Below, piece after piece: positions 53,301 to 62,420 of a stretch of DNA of 64,000 nucleotides. The stretch's first letter is position 1; every line of letters starts with the position of its first letter. A program made the translations under genes and the position numbers. Under the pieces are notes generated by a model. It ran no database searches and was not told where the DNA came from. It was given only the letters and a program-made list of their open reading frames with translations. Source of the DNA: Opisthorchis felineus (lineage: Eukaryota; Platyhelminthes; Trematoda; Opisthorchiida; Opisthorchiidae); the NCBI GenBank assembly GCA_004794785.1, contig SJOL01010424.1, positions 115,734-179,733 of the forward strand. Reading direction: 5' to 3'.

Positions 53301-55480
53301 AATGAAATTTTGAGTCGGGTAACATCGAACTCCAGAATGACACTGGTTGGTGGGCTGATGGACGAATGGATGCGTAGAGACGAGAAAGATTGAGATGGTT
53401 TGATTACACAACTAGCCCTGTTTGTGCTGGTAAACCGATTAAATGTTACGCAACAGTCGGTAGACAAATAATCTCCAGTAAGCTATTTCCACGCTATGAA
53501 TGTCGGTATTGAATTACCGTCTTCCTTAGGTTCCTTGATTTTTGCTTGTTCCTTAGTGTTGAGGTGCTGAGGTGTCTCCAACCAGTCTTTGTCTTCCAGG
53601 ATTTCCAGCGCTTTTTTGTCGAGCACATATAATTCAGGAAACTCACTCTGAAAAGTTGAAAAAATAATATTGGTTTAGCTTACTGTTTATGAAATGAAGG
53701 AGCATTGTTATACTGATCACATTTTCGTCGGCATAATCTTCGCTGCAAGGTACCTGATGATAAATAACTCCTAATTGGGAGTTTGGGTGTTTTTTGCCTC
53801 CAAAAAAGGTTATGGCCCGATACGACAGCCAGTCAGTCAGTCAGTCTCAATCAAGAATACGCGAGGTAGCGTCCTCTTCACCGAACTTTACGTCGGCCAT
53901 GCTTCTGAATGGACACTTGCCTAGAGAGTAAGTTCTTGTCTGTCTTGTGGCAGACATTCGAACTCCCATCGTCAGCTGTATGTCCAAAAAAGTAAGTATG
54001 AATCTAAATTTTCTGATCAACTATTTTGACTCACGCCAGTCTGGTTAGTGACTTTCAGCATTCAGTGTAGCGGCGACCTCTAAAGAGCAAGCAAATCTTC
54101 GAACTACTCATTTCCACTCATCGCAGAGGAAGGTGTCCCAAACCGTTGAGTAGACGTTGGCTACTGGGTGCGCTTCTTGTTTCAACCGGCTGTTGTCTCA
54201 GTGGTACAATCTGATTCCCAATCAGCAGTTTAAATGTAGTGTCTTAGTAAGCATCTAACCTTGTGAATCATCCAGAGAGTGAAAATCCTGAAAATCTTAA
54301 CCAGAGGATCACCCAATCAATTCTTCTGGGTCCATCTGTAATAATCGAGTCCGCCATCAGGACCAGTGGCTATTCGGGCAATATGATCAAACTGTTCCCC
54401 TGTGGTTAAATCGTGTGAATAAGTCGACGGCTGATGAGACCAGGGATCATATCTCAAGTTAAATCTGCCAGCTCTGCGAACCATTTAACGAGCTCACGGT
54501 CCTGATGGTGGCAGCCTACAGCTGTTAGTCTGACTCCTCTATGCCAACCCATTCAGTTCCGATAAGGACGAATTACCTTTCCTAGCTAAGACTGTCGGGA
54601 TCTGACTATTCCCTTTCCCTAGCTATCATCTTCATAGCTGACTGACTTTTAACGTCAGAATCCTATGCTCCTCTGGACCTTTCCATTATCATTCGGCATG
54701 TTGCTGTGAACGCGCTACATGAATTAACTCAGAATGATCCGTTATAAGATCATGTAACTACTTCATTTATGGAACGCCACTGAGTCTTTCGTGGAGTACA
54801 ATTCCCGCCAATTTCTCGTCATCTCTATAAGGTCACATTATCTTTTTTGTTCAATGATCAACAAATCCCACTTCCGATTTTGGTCAAGTAAAGCTTTATG
54901 CATCCCAATGTAAATAACTACGCTCTGTGAAAAAAACTTTTGTTGATTATTCGGCTGTTTCTGGGTGATAAATTAATTGACACGGAGTTTTCAAGGGGTA
55001 AGCTTGGAGAAAGACAACACAAGTATTGTTTGTATGTTTATCACAGGACAGCCTATTGAACAAATCAAGCTGTTTAAACGACTTGCTAGTAGCACTGAGT
55101 GAAAAATATAAGATTCCATAGTGTGAGGTGAAATGTTTTTACCACAGTGAGTAGTAATCATTAAACTAAGATTGTAGACCAGTAATTGAAGGTAGAATGC
55201 GAAAATCTTAAAGGTTCGGACATTACGTGGTTGTAACGATCACCAACTGAAGCAGTTAGGGATACGGAAATATTCCGTGTTAGTGAATAAATGAAGAGAA
55301 GGTAAGCAGCACGGATGAACAGAAAAGGAGCACCACACAGGCCGAATTGGGCCTGGACGATAAACAGTGCTTCTGAGAAATGAGCAATTCACTTTACCAG
55401 GGAAGATTCAATGATAGATTGACACCGTACTCCTTAAGAACGATCTCTGCGTTCCGGGAGCTGGAAGTGAAGATGACTCA

Positions 55481-55534
<54 letters not shown>

Positions 55535-58500
55535 GATTGACGCACTGTTTGTGAACCACTGTTCCATCCTGCTCGAGGAACAGGTGTGGAAGCGAGGGAA
55601 TGTAAGATTACACATTATGGTACATTACGCGTCCCCTCCGGCTTTTTACTGTTCGTAAGTTGACCAGATCAGGTCAGCTTGATAGTGACGTCAGCCTAAT
55701 TCATCAGCACTGCCCGCATCATCGACCAACTGAATGACGAGTTAGAGCACAATCAGTGTGATGTACAGTCGCAGATACTTAATTCTTCACTAAACTATAT
55801 CATTTGGGGGTAGTATGACCAATGTGGAATCTCTGGACAGGAAACATGAAATGATATTTTCCGGAGTGGTTTACTGGATGCAAAACAAGCAAGGCGGGTA
55901 AGTGGAAGTGCGTACTTCCACTCACAATGTGCTGACAATGTCACCTCGACTTGTGACGAAACGTTGCAATCAAATTGTCCGGGCCAGCGTGCAAACCAGC
56001 GGCCAGTGTAACTAATATTTTTGTGACACATCCACTTCTCTCTGGAACTAAAGGAGACACTATGAAATGTTAATATTTCTTTTACTATCTTCACTTGTAA
56101 ATGCAAAGCATGCCAAGGTAGCCAAGTTGCATTGTTCATGTTCCTGATCAGTTATACACTATTTAGGGAGTTAACTTCGAGGACTTATTCCGAGATATCT
56201 TGAGTATAGCTGAACCAGTAATGCGCAGCCATCTTCACTAGTTCCCAATAAGCTGTCGATCAGCGTGTTCAAGTATCCAAGTGACAGATAAAAGAACATC
56301 AACAACCTCACTTAAGTTGAATGCAACTTGCCCCAATCGGAAATCTTGTAATTTAGCAAGAAATTGAAGACATCACCAAGACCAGTGGACGGATGCAGTT
56401 TGATTACACGTATGGTCAGGTGAAAATCCACACATGACTGTTATTTCAGCGCCACCGTTCAAAATTTCACCGCGCTATTTATCCGCTCCGGTAAATCAGT
56501 AAAGGGGGTTGAAAGCTGGGCACCTCAAAGCGACCAAAGAATTGAGGAAAATAAAACTTCTGCTCTTCCTCTAACCTGGTAGGGTAAGGAAATTGCGATG
56601 AGAGACAAATACACTCATTTGAAAATCAATTTGGTTTTGACGGAAGACTCACCTGAAACCCAGCTGAATCCCTCGTTTATCATGTCCTTAAGCATGAGGC
56701 GGCCTCGTGCGACACATTCAGTTGCTTGAAAACATCATAAACGAGAGTCAGCTGTGCTCCAAGTGAGTCTGTCATCAAAGCCCAACTGATATGCAAATCA
56801 GTGTATTTGTTGAAATCTGTCGATTTGGGTTCAAGCAGAACATAAAGATGGCGGAAACTCGAGGAATGCGCCTACCTGATGAGCCCCAAGAAGGGCGAAA
56901 CTGATCGTGGGCTGTCGAATAGTTTTCAGCAACCTTATGACTAGTGTGCTACGATCCTCACAGACATTTTAAAGTTCAGCCTTTGGATAAAAAACCACCA
57001 ATAACAGTTTTGGAGCTTTGTAGTTAAATCTCAGAAACAGACTATCGGTTTACGAAATTCAAAGTACGATAACTCCAGGTGCGCGCAGTAACCTCAAAAT
57101 GCCCAAAGACAGTGCCCATTTAGCACCAGTTGTGTGCACGAACAACGGAAAATCACATGTTGGTTGTTGAAACGTTTGAAAATGGCGAGCAAAATGTACG
57201 TTTCCATTGTTTACGGGCCTCTTTCAAGCCAGATAGCCACGATAGTGTTGTGGCAGTTTATCAAAAGTTATTCTTCCATGGTACATCTCTATATAACAGT
57301 TGTATCGTCCATTACTTTGGTTGTAACACCAGTGTACCCGTCTACGAGACTGCTGGTTTTTAGCTATAATCCTACTGACTACATTAAACACCTGGTTGTG
57401 TTTGATTTGCATGCGTGATTTTTATTCCAGGAAAACATAATCCAGCGGCATGGTGGTATTACTATAGACATTCCTTTAGGCCCAACACTAGAGGATATCT
57501 CCATCGAAATGGCTGGAAACACGAGTGTTGTTAAAATTTCAATGTTTCTGTTTTGTGAACGTTTCGGTGATGATTTTCTGGCATTACCAACATGAAACAT
57601 TTTCACTCACTTCGAAACAACCCTATTTTCATGCTGACTCATGTGGCACAGTTGAGTGTGAATCGAATTGCAGTTTACGATCTCGGAGTATCTGTTTTCG
57701 GAGTGACCTATCACACTGAACGAAGCCGGCAGACATCGACGCGCAATGGGTAGTGCCACGTGAGGTTTGCGTTGAGAGGCATGTGTAAACATCTGTACGC
57801 CCTGCACGCTCTGTGAACTCGGATAGTGAACCGCCAGCAGCATGCCCAACTGGTGGCTCATGATTCTCAATTCAAGGAGACTAACCTGAACATTTCAACC
57901 CAATGATGCATGCAAAGAGTCTACTGATGACTCCCGCCACTCAGGAGACTCATCCTAGACACACAAATATGGCTAGCCAGTGCTAGTCGTTATTCAGCTG
58001 GGTCTGTACAGTGATGGTCACGGAAATTCATCTCTGGAATCTTTGTAGGCCTGACACTACTAAATGACCACTGTGTTAGTACGGATCCTTTGTCAATGGG
58101 TGCGCGAGAATCACACAAGTGGAATACCATAAGGCACCTCAGATCACAACTTACTCGCAAACATATCGACAGGCTCTTACACAGTTCAGCCTACCACGAA
58201 AACCACGTATTTGAGTAGGTTACTATTAGGTCCATCTGGTAAACGCTTTATTATACAGGGTGGGGAGACTATGTAGCTTGGATACACTTGTGAAAATGCT
58301 GTTTACAACTGATTATGTAGAGTGCTTCTTTAAACTATAACAGGCTCCACCCACTTGAACAAAGAGAAAGAAATCACTCGGAAAATGTTGGGACCTACAG
58401 AGAATTCCTCGTTCCATAAATTTTTAGTGAATCTGCAAATCGCTCAACGAACCTTTATGATAAAAAACAGTTATTCAATCCGAAAGCTACCACGTGAACA

Positions 58501-59377
58501 ACGACATATGACAAAACTTTATTTCGGCCTCAAATGGTATCCGTACTGCACTATGTCTGCTACATCTAACACCAGCCACCAGTTACAGATACGATTAAAT
58601 TGGCAGGCCAAACAAGACAAGCGAAACGCAATACAGAGCAAAGCCGTCAGTCCTGCATCATCGGTAGCTAAACATGCTGATTTGAATTAGCAGCTTATAT
58701 GCTTTAAAACTCTTGGAATAGTTCTGCATGATTCCTCCTTGTGACTCACATGACTTTGACGTGCTTTTTGAAATAATGATTTTCTGTGAAAATTCACGAA
58801 AATATTTTCACTTAGCAATCTCATGGTTGTCTTGGGGTCACTTTAAAAAAATCGGGACTAACCCAGAATAATCAATTCTCTTTGAACAATGTTTGTTAGT
58901 CTTGCTTATCACCATCATCATAAACTCTTACATTCAAATGGACAATAACCTGACACAAGGACCCTAATTTCCTATGTATATGCGACATAGTACTGGCTGC
59001 TCTGAAGGTTGTGAAGAACTTACCACTGGAGGGACAAAGTATTTTGTGAAAAACAGGTGTTCTTGTTTGGATCTGATCTATAAAACCGAAGAATGAATTA
59101 CCTGCAGGAATAAAAAGGAATACCCTACCCGCCCGAGTGAATGACCTACACTTTTACAGAAAATGTAGTCTTTCGGAAGAAACTGTGGGCCAAGCTGATC
59201 TTTTATTAAACCACGCAGTCGATCGAGTGTCAAATCCGGTTTAGTCCGAATAATTCCAGCTGACACAGTCTGTTTGATGAGTTGTGGAAAAGCAGTAAAT
59301 AAACTCGGCTCCCATAAGTTGGGGGGCACAATATAGACATGCAGCTCCACTTCTGAGGCTTGTTGTTGCATTTTCAT
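26066..59377 (-). CDS. SPATA1: SPATA1-like protein (spermatogenesis-associated protein 1 homologue), complete gene, 11 supported and 2 tentative exons
   Basis: The joined exons give about 766 residues. The N-terminus (ELHVYIVPP near residue 10, [17 protein letters not shown], then KQE and PELY) follows the vertebrate SPATA1 N-terminal region. The C-terminus ([20 protein letters not shown] and the helical stretches after it) follows the SPATA1 C-terminal domain, where the vertebrate protein has a similar WKKKY-type motif. Between them residues of about 230-480 form a Glu/Arg/Ala-rich coiled coil absent at this length from vertebrate SPATA1 (about 460 residues). The protein is named for expression in spermatogenesis; its biochemical role is not well known. 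The start is the first ATG after an in-frame upstream stop. The stop is TAA at 26066-26068. Introns are GT-AG and phases agree across all joins, including the two tentative exons. The gene converges on MAST. Confidence 0.85.
26345..27884 (-). other. SPATA1 intron (exons 12-13)
   Basis: GT-AG intron of 1.5 kb. No repeat or exon recognised inside. Confidence 0.75.
27885..27983 (-). CDS. SPATA1: SPATA1 exon 12
   Basis: A strong acceptor (ctctgtttaag) and donor gtgagt enclose 33 codons, phase 0 both sides: [20 protein letters not shown], then [13 protein letters not shown]. It is amphipathic helix, aligned with the vertebrate C-terminal helix that carries a KLDTDKM-type run. Confidence 0.85.
27984..28672 (-). 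other. SPATA1 intron (exons 11-12)
   Basis: GT-AG intron of 0.7 kb with nothing recognised. Confidence 0.7.
28673..28774 (-). CDS. SPATA1: SPATA1 exon 11
   Basis: The acceptor is gatccaag and the donor is gtaaaa; 34 codons in phase 0: [20 protein letters not shown], then [12 protein letters not shown] charged helix ends in an acidic Ser-rich turn. The donor is weak, so the 3' edge could shift by a few codons. Confidence 0.72.
28775..29782 (-). other. SPATA1 intron (exons 10-11)
   Basis: Intron of 1.0 kb, no further feature recognised. Confidence 0.7.
29783..29931 (-). CDS. SPATA1: SPATA1 exon 10: SPATA1 C-terminal core motif
   Basis: Acceptor gtctttcag. It reads [20 protein letters not shown] and continues [16 protein letters not shown], the clearest match to the vertebrate SPATA1 C-terminal domain, which has a Trp-Lys-Lys-Lys-Tyr motif followed by a similar helix. 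The donor gtacgt gives phase 0. Confidence 0.87.
30386..31290 (-). pseudogene. Decayed LINE reverse transcriptase fragment
   Basis: On the - strand, across several frames, the blocks come in RT order: [43 protein letters not shown], a RGRYTV/IFASS piece, [12 protein letters not shown], then a stretch ending SATFRLGLN and PSPG followed by ILLNDCE. These correspond to RT domains 2 through 6 and the region after the YADD box. In-frame stops and frameshifts show it is dead. It lies in the intron between SPATA1 exons 9 and 10. Confidence 0.75.
31391..31467 (-). repeat. tRNA-derived SINE, copy D, 3' fragment
   Basis: Only the body and tail remain (CGAAAGATTGTCA in place of CGAAAGGGTGTTACAG, the GCTATGCACC stretch and the CCTGGCAGTAACTTAACC segment). 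It is diverged from copies A and B and lies about 100 bases upstream of the LINE fragment on the same strand. Confidence 0.55.
31755..31810. repeat. Degenerate ATT/TTA-rich microsatellite
   Basis: Short AT-rich units such as ATTATTATTACTATC, low complexity, with no coding sign. Confidence 0.5.
32980..33126 (-). CDS. SPATA1: SPATA1 exon 9: start of C-terminal helical domain
   Basis: After acceptor ttttgtag it reads [21 protein letters not shown] and then a basic helix ([20 protein letters not shown]). This corresponds to the vertebrate ERRYLERNREELV-type helix. Three tandem acceptor-like CAGs in the GTTCCAGTT repeat share the same phase. The donor is gtaacc, and one base carries over. Confidence 0.82.
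33127..37249 (-). other. Interval between SPATA1 exons 7 and 9
   Basis: It contains tentative exon 8 at 34196-34220. A short coding-like stretch with one stop lies at 35215-35352 on the - strand. No other feature recognised. Confidence 0.5.
34196..34220 (-). CDS. SPATA1: SPATA1 exon 8 (tentative): 25-base micro-exon
   Basis: A strong acceptor (tttctcatag) and a perfect donor (gtaagt) lie 25 bases apart. Read in phase 0 it gives AKRSILPLG, with the last base passing to exon 9 as required. With exon 7 it restores the frame between exons 6 and 9. Confidence 0.35.
37250..37310 (-). CDS. SPATA1: SPATA1 exon 7 (tentative): 61-base exon
   Basis: Exon 6 ends in phase 2 and exon 9 needs phase 1, so at least one exon is missing between them. 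This stretch has donor gtaagt, acceptor gggcag, and an open frame ([19 protein letters not shown]) that takes one base from exon 6 and ends in phase 0. No family similarity was seen; it could be chance. Confidence 0.3.
37311..43532 (-). other. Interval between SPATA1 exons 6 and 7, 6.2 kb
   Basis: It holds SINE copy B (40850-41026). No other repeat or coding block recognised. A missed small exon here is possible. Confidence 0.5.
40850..41026 (+). repeat. tRNA-derived SINE, copy B, full-length
   Basis: It begins GGTCGAGGTAGCTCAGTGG (A box), has GGTTCGTGGTTTGTACCC in place of box B, and a body near-identical in outline to copy A, ending in CGAAAGGGTGTCACAGCTG. It lies inside the tentative SPATA1 intron between exons 6 and 7. 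Confidence 0.8.
43533..43958 (-). CDS. SPATA1: SPATA1 exon 6: coiled coil
   Basis: Acceptor ctctgtag; the first base completes Arg. The exon is nearly all coiled coil: [20 protein letters not shown], then Ala/Glu/Arg heptad-like sequence to RKVSE. The apparent stop right after GAAGAG overlaps a perfect donor (gtaagt after GAAGA), so it is an intron start, not the end of a protein. Confidence 0.88.
44253..44302. repeat. Perfect 23-bp inverted repeat with 4-base loop
   Basis: The left arm is 44253-44275, the right arm 44280-44302 and the loop TCGG at 44276-44279. The arms are exact complements. It is flanked by a 13-bp direct repeat (ATATCCCGATATT) at 44198-44210 and 44302-44314. It lies in the intron between SPATA1 exons 5 and 6. 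Confidence 0.85.
45648..45732. repeat. Degenerate ACTATAC/ACACTA satellite-like tract
   Basis: Repeated CACTATACTACAC- and ACCAT-type units over about 80 bases. The short units drift, so it is a decayed simple repeat. Confidence 0.4.
46037..46570 (-). CDS. SPATA1: SPATA1 exon 5: linker and start of coiled coil
   Basis: Acceptor catttcag, donor gtaggt. The first half is a Gln/Ser/Pro-rich linker. The second half, from about [20 protein letters not shown], becomes a charged helix with [20 protein letters not shown]. It passes two bases (AG) to exon 6. Coordinates cover residues of about 160-337. Confidence 0.88.
47638..48065. repeat. R2 repeat family, copy 1 (interrupted)
   Basis: Its two ends match the 62.15-62.42 kb copy: AAGAAACGTG, GCATGTGACGACTGA and CTGTGCCCACAGCATG. 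The interval between the matching ends is about 170 bases longer here and contains the R1 copy at 47851-47945. Confidence 0.5.
47851..47945 (-). repeat. R1 repeat family, 3' half
   Basis: The - strand has AAGGGCAAAACCGGTCGTCG and GTCGAAGAGTTTTCAACAAC, matching the family 3' end. It appears to interrupt an R2 repeat copy. Confidence 0.6.
52168..52213 (-). CDS. SPATA1: SPATA1 exon 4: 46-base micro-exon
   Basis: Acceptor gttttgcag and donor gtaagc enclose 46 bases that accept one base from exon 3 and pass two to exon 5. The reading is [15 protein letters not shown], charged and low in hydrophobics. Exons 3 and 5 cannot be joined directly without breaking frame, which supports this exon. Confidence 0.72.
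52838..52989 (-). repeat. R1 repeat family, inverted 3' half
   Basis: The - strand carries GCGAATCGCATTCAACTTGG, a TGATGAGCCTCAAG segment and GAGTTTTCGGCAACCTTATG. It is adjacent to a + strand 5' half (53008-53097). Confidence 0.55.
53008..53097 (+). repeat. R1 repeat family, 5' half
   Basis: CATAAACAAGAGAATTAGC through AGTGTGCAAATGAGGGTATT and TTCGCGAAAT. Together with 52838-52989 it forms a rearranged or inverted copy. Confidence 0.55.
53518..53647 (-). CDS. SPATA1: SPATA1 exon 3: PELY segment
   Basis: After acceptor ttttcag it reads [20 protein letters not shown] and then a Lys/Glu-rich run. PELYVLD matches the PELYLLP-type motif that follows the Pro-Pro pair in vertebrates. The donor is gtaatt, and one base (G) carries to exon 4. 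Confidence 0.82.
55484..55532. repeat. (TA)n microsatellite
   Basis: About 24 uninterrupted AT units in the intron between SPATA1 exons 2 and 3. Slippage and copy-number error are likely. Confidence 0.95.
56606..56955 (+). repeat. R1 repeat family, fold-back copy
   Basis: An inverted 5' half (56606-56685; starts CAAATACACTCATTTG) is followed by a direct copy whose matching part ends CAAATCAGTGTATTTG at 56794-56809. The copy then continues with the family 3' end to about 56955. The two arms are about 80 bases with roughly 50 bases between, an imperfect palindrome. Confidence 0.55.
59024..59077 (-). CDS. SPATA1: SPATA1 exon 2: 54-base micro-exon
   Basis: Acceptor ttttatag and donor gtaagt bracket 18 codons, phase 0 on both sides: [18 protein letters not shown]. 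This fits the vertebrate stretch with KQE followed by a Pro-Pro pair. It lies only 51 bases after exon 1. Confidence 0.75.
59129..59377 (-). CDS. SPATA1: SPATA1 exon 1: start codon and N-terminal domain
   Basis: ATG at 59377-59375 begins [20 protein letters not shown]. An in-frame TGA lies 12 codons upstream and no other in-frame ATG intervenes. The exon covers residues 1-83, ends in [11 protein letters not shown] and uses donor gtaggg in phase 0. Reading past the donor gives only 16 unrelated residues before a stop. Confidence 0.85.
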
Positions 59378-59547
59378 TAGTTCGAGTACATTGTAGAAGC
59401 CACTGTGAATTCAGTGTGTGTGAATTTTGCAGTCGCTGACTTCACATTCGATCTTGCTGTTTGGACCAACCATCTGACTTCATTTGCGCTCTATATGCAC
59501 TTTAGTTATTAAACCGTGTACTCGCAAGACGAACTCAATAAATCAGG

Positions 59548-59582
59548 CAGATGGATAGGCAGACAGACGGACAGACAGATGA
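59548..59582. repeat. Imperfect GACA/GATG microsatellite
   Basis: A run built from GATGGATAGGCAGACAGACG and similar four-base units, upstream of the SPATA1 start. Confidence 0.6.
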
Positions 59583-59849
59583 AGGCCGAAACAATACTCA
59601 AACTAACAATCGAGAGTCATTTTCGATAACCTCCTGGAAAAAATTATGGCCATATTTCGTTCCGCCTAGGTAAAGACGGATTGTTTTACCAAGTAGACTG
59701 CTCAACGTTTGAAACTTGATACCCTAACCCTTACAGTAGATCTGGTTACATTCATTTCTCTCTCGAAGTTTCAGTGACAAACAATAGATACCAGGCACAT
59801 TATCTGCATCGAGTAGAGCCAAGAAAATATACTGTGAAATCCTGAACAT

Positions 59850-60090
59850 GAGGCGTCCTTTGTGCAGCACACTCAGTTGAAGATTAGCATAAATGACAGA
59901 TTCAGCTGGGATTCAGAGTCCCCCGTCAATCCCAACTTGAGTTGCAAGTGAATGTATTTCACGAGCTGCGTAGAATTTGGGTTCAAGCCTGGCGGAAACT
60001 CGCTGACGGTGCCTACATGATGGACCTCAAAAAGGGTGAAAGTGTTCGAGGGCTGTCGATGAGTTTCCAGCAACATTATGAGTAGCGTGT
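59850..60090 (+). repeat. R1 repeat family, near full length
   Basis: It starts CATGAGGCGTCCTTTGTGC, includes GATTCAGCTGGGATTCAG and TTTGGGTTCAAGC, and ends TTTCCAGCAACATTATGAG. This copy shows the family layout most plainly. Confidence 0.6.
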
Positions 60091-61337
60091 TTCATCAAGA
60101 TGAATAATCCTTGTTTTCCGTGTGTGTCCACTTCTCACACATCATTACGAACATGTCAGTAAACGGTGTACGAGCAAGTTCTGTTTGTAAGACTGATAGT
60201 TATGAAGCCAGTCATCACCGGGTAAAAAGCGACGATTTCCGGATAGGCGTGACGATACAACAAGGCTAGATAGTCTACTGAAAATTCAAATGACATTTAA
60301 CTCTAACGAAATGGCTTGTTCTGCCACCAAGCTGTAGTTATTCCTACTAGTTCATGGATTGCACGTAAATCAAACGGGAATGAAACTCGTAAAACAGGCT
60401 CCCACACATATTGGAAGTATAGTCAGTCAATGCGATTGATCGTGTGCAGCTAATCGTCTCTGTAACATATGATCGCTGTTGGGATTTTACCGGGGGAGTA
60501 GGTAATTTCCACATAAATGCTCGCGATGCAGGATGAATGTACTGCGAAATATATTCGAAACATACTAGCAGAATAGTCCCACAAGATATTTAACCACGTG
60601 GAATGTTGTTATCCTGCCCCTTTGATGGGCTGTCTATCAAAAGATATACATATTTGGTCGTCGATGGAGGAGGAAGGTGGTCATAGATCCTCTAGAGAGC
60701 TGGTCATCGTCGGAAAGATTACACCCACGGTTTATAAACTTCTCTCCGGATGTATTATCCTGAGTCAAATGGAAACTATGACTCTCATCGTGTGTTTGAG
60801 TTTTGAGCTGTCTTAAAACATTCTTGCTGATTAATCCGTAAAAAATGATTCCACTAGCCGAAGTCTCATATTCCCTACTCGGTCATCACATTCGTTCGAG
60901 AAACCTAATGGCTTGTAATCGTCGCGCTTTGCACATTACCTTCAAGACCCTGCACTATCCACATAGCGACAACGTTTTTGCCACTTTCGCGTGATTTTCA
61001 CTTTTGCGGAGTAAAAGTAGTTACCAAAATATGCTCCTCCAGAATCCACAAATACCAAACTAACATCAAATAACTAGCCGTGTTTAACGGTCATCGAAGT
61101 TTAAACCACATAAACTGCATGCAGTTGACGAGCATATGTTTATAATGATGAGATAGTATGACGTCGGTTGACGCCGAAAATACGAAGTAACCTTATGTTG
61201 AATTTTTAATTCCAAGCATTCGTTTTTTTTCGAATTCAAGTAGCAACTGTCCCAAACATGACAGATAGATTCTGGAAACCAAGCATCTACGGAATGTTCT
61301 GTATTAAAGTGTTATGCATATACACATATATTTGCAC

Positions 61338-61785
61338 ATTTGTATTTTCCAAATACTCTCATTTTCATACGAATTTGGTTTTGACGAGAGACTCAACTGA
61401 ATCTACCGAATCTCTCGTTTATGATGGTCCGCTTCAGCTAAATGTGTTGTACACAGGCCACCTCATGTTTCAGATGGTACGATATTCGAGATGTCGCAGT
61501 ATATTTTCGTGAGAAGTACTATTAATAATATCGCTGAAGTCTCTTCGACAGCCCACAACCAGTTTCCCCCCTTCTTGGGGCTCATCGGGCACGCACAGCT
61601 CTCGAGTTTAATTCAAGTTCATTTTCTGCTTGAATCTGAATTGTGCAGGATTCGTCATATCCACTTGTTTGCATACGACTTTGGTCCTGACCGAAGATTC
61701 AAGTGAATCCAGCCAAATCTCTCGTTTATAATGGTCCTGGGCTGTCAATAAGTTTTCAGCAACCTTATGAGTAGTGTGTTACACC
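61338..61785. repeat. R1 repeat family, two inverted copies plus a direct 3' end
   Basis: A - strand 5' half lies at 61338-61500, a second - strand copy at about 61530-61733, and a + strand 3' end (GTTTTCAGCAACCTTATGAG) at about 61748-61767. The mixture suggests repeated insertion or local inversion. Confidence 0.5.
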
Positions 61786-62147
61786 CAGATAGTGTATGTG
61801 TTCTGTTATATTCAGACATAAACTACTGGTTACTGACGTTGTACAGTAAGTGGTTAGTGCCTAGGATACGATAAGCTATTCACCAACTGCGCAGCCATGT
61901 CTGGTAAGAATAATTCAGCGTCACGCACCCTTCCATCGGGGCCAGTTCTACAAAGATTCAAGCAAAGAATGATTCTGAAGCCATAAAAATACTTGCGATG
62001 AAATTCTATCAAATTACAAAGCTTAAGGTCAGTTCTATTGAAAATACGCATCAAAGATTCAGCTAAATTTGCACACTTATGAAGAACGAGCTGTAGCGAT
62101 TTGTCCATGGACCCTTTTCTCAAGTCTCCTCCCAGAAGTGCACAACA

Positions 62148-62420
62148 AAGAAACGTGGCATCTGTGCCGTCAAAGATCTTAACGGCACACTATACCGCAT
62201 GTGACAACTGACTTTGTGAACCACCATTTCATCAAACTGTTAAAATGTTCCTTTTCGGTTTAAGCAAAAACTGTGGTAGTACAGGTACAATTAGCTACAT
62301 CTCCCTATATCATACAGCAAAATTTATTTGGTGTGTGTTCTGTCTCACCTGGAGTGCCCACAGCATGTTTTAGCAGTAATACTCTGATAAGCCCTATGTA
62401 GGTAGCCCTGTGAACTTGCC
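62148..62420. repeat. R2 repeat family, copy 2
   Basis: ACAAAGAAACGTGGCATCTG, GCATGTGACAACTGACTTTG and GTGCCCACAGCATG align with copy 1. The element class was not recognised. The inferred coding strand is unknown. Confidence 0.5.

Larger units (their letters stand above)
52214..53517 (-). other. SPATA1 intron (exons 3-4) with R1 pieces
   Basis: Holds the inverted/direct R1 pair at 52838-53097. The rest is unrecognised. Confidence 0.75.
53648..59023 (-). other. SPATA1 intron (exons 2-3), 5.4 kb
   Basis: Contains a CAGT-unit tract near 53.83 kb, the (TA)n microsatellite and the R1 fold-back copy at 56.6-56.95 kb. Several overlapping frames at 57.1-57.9 kb show no motif. Confidence 0.75.

Noticed and set aside
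59078..59128. Extension of SPATA1 exon 1 past the donor to a 99-residue protein
   Set aside because: The extension has no similarity, while splicing to the 54-base exon restores the family sequence.
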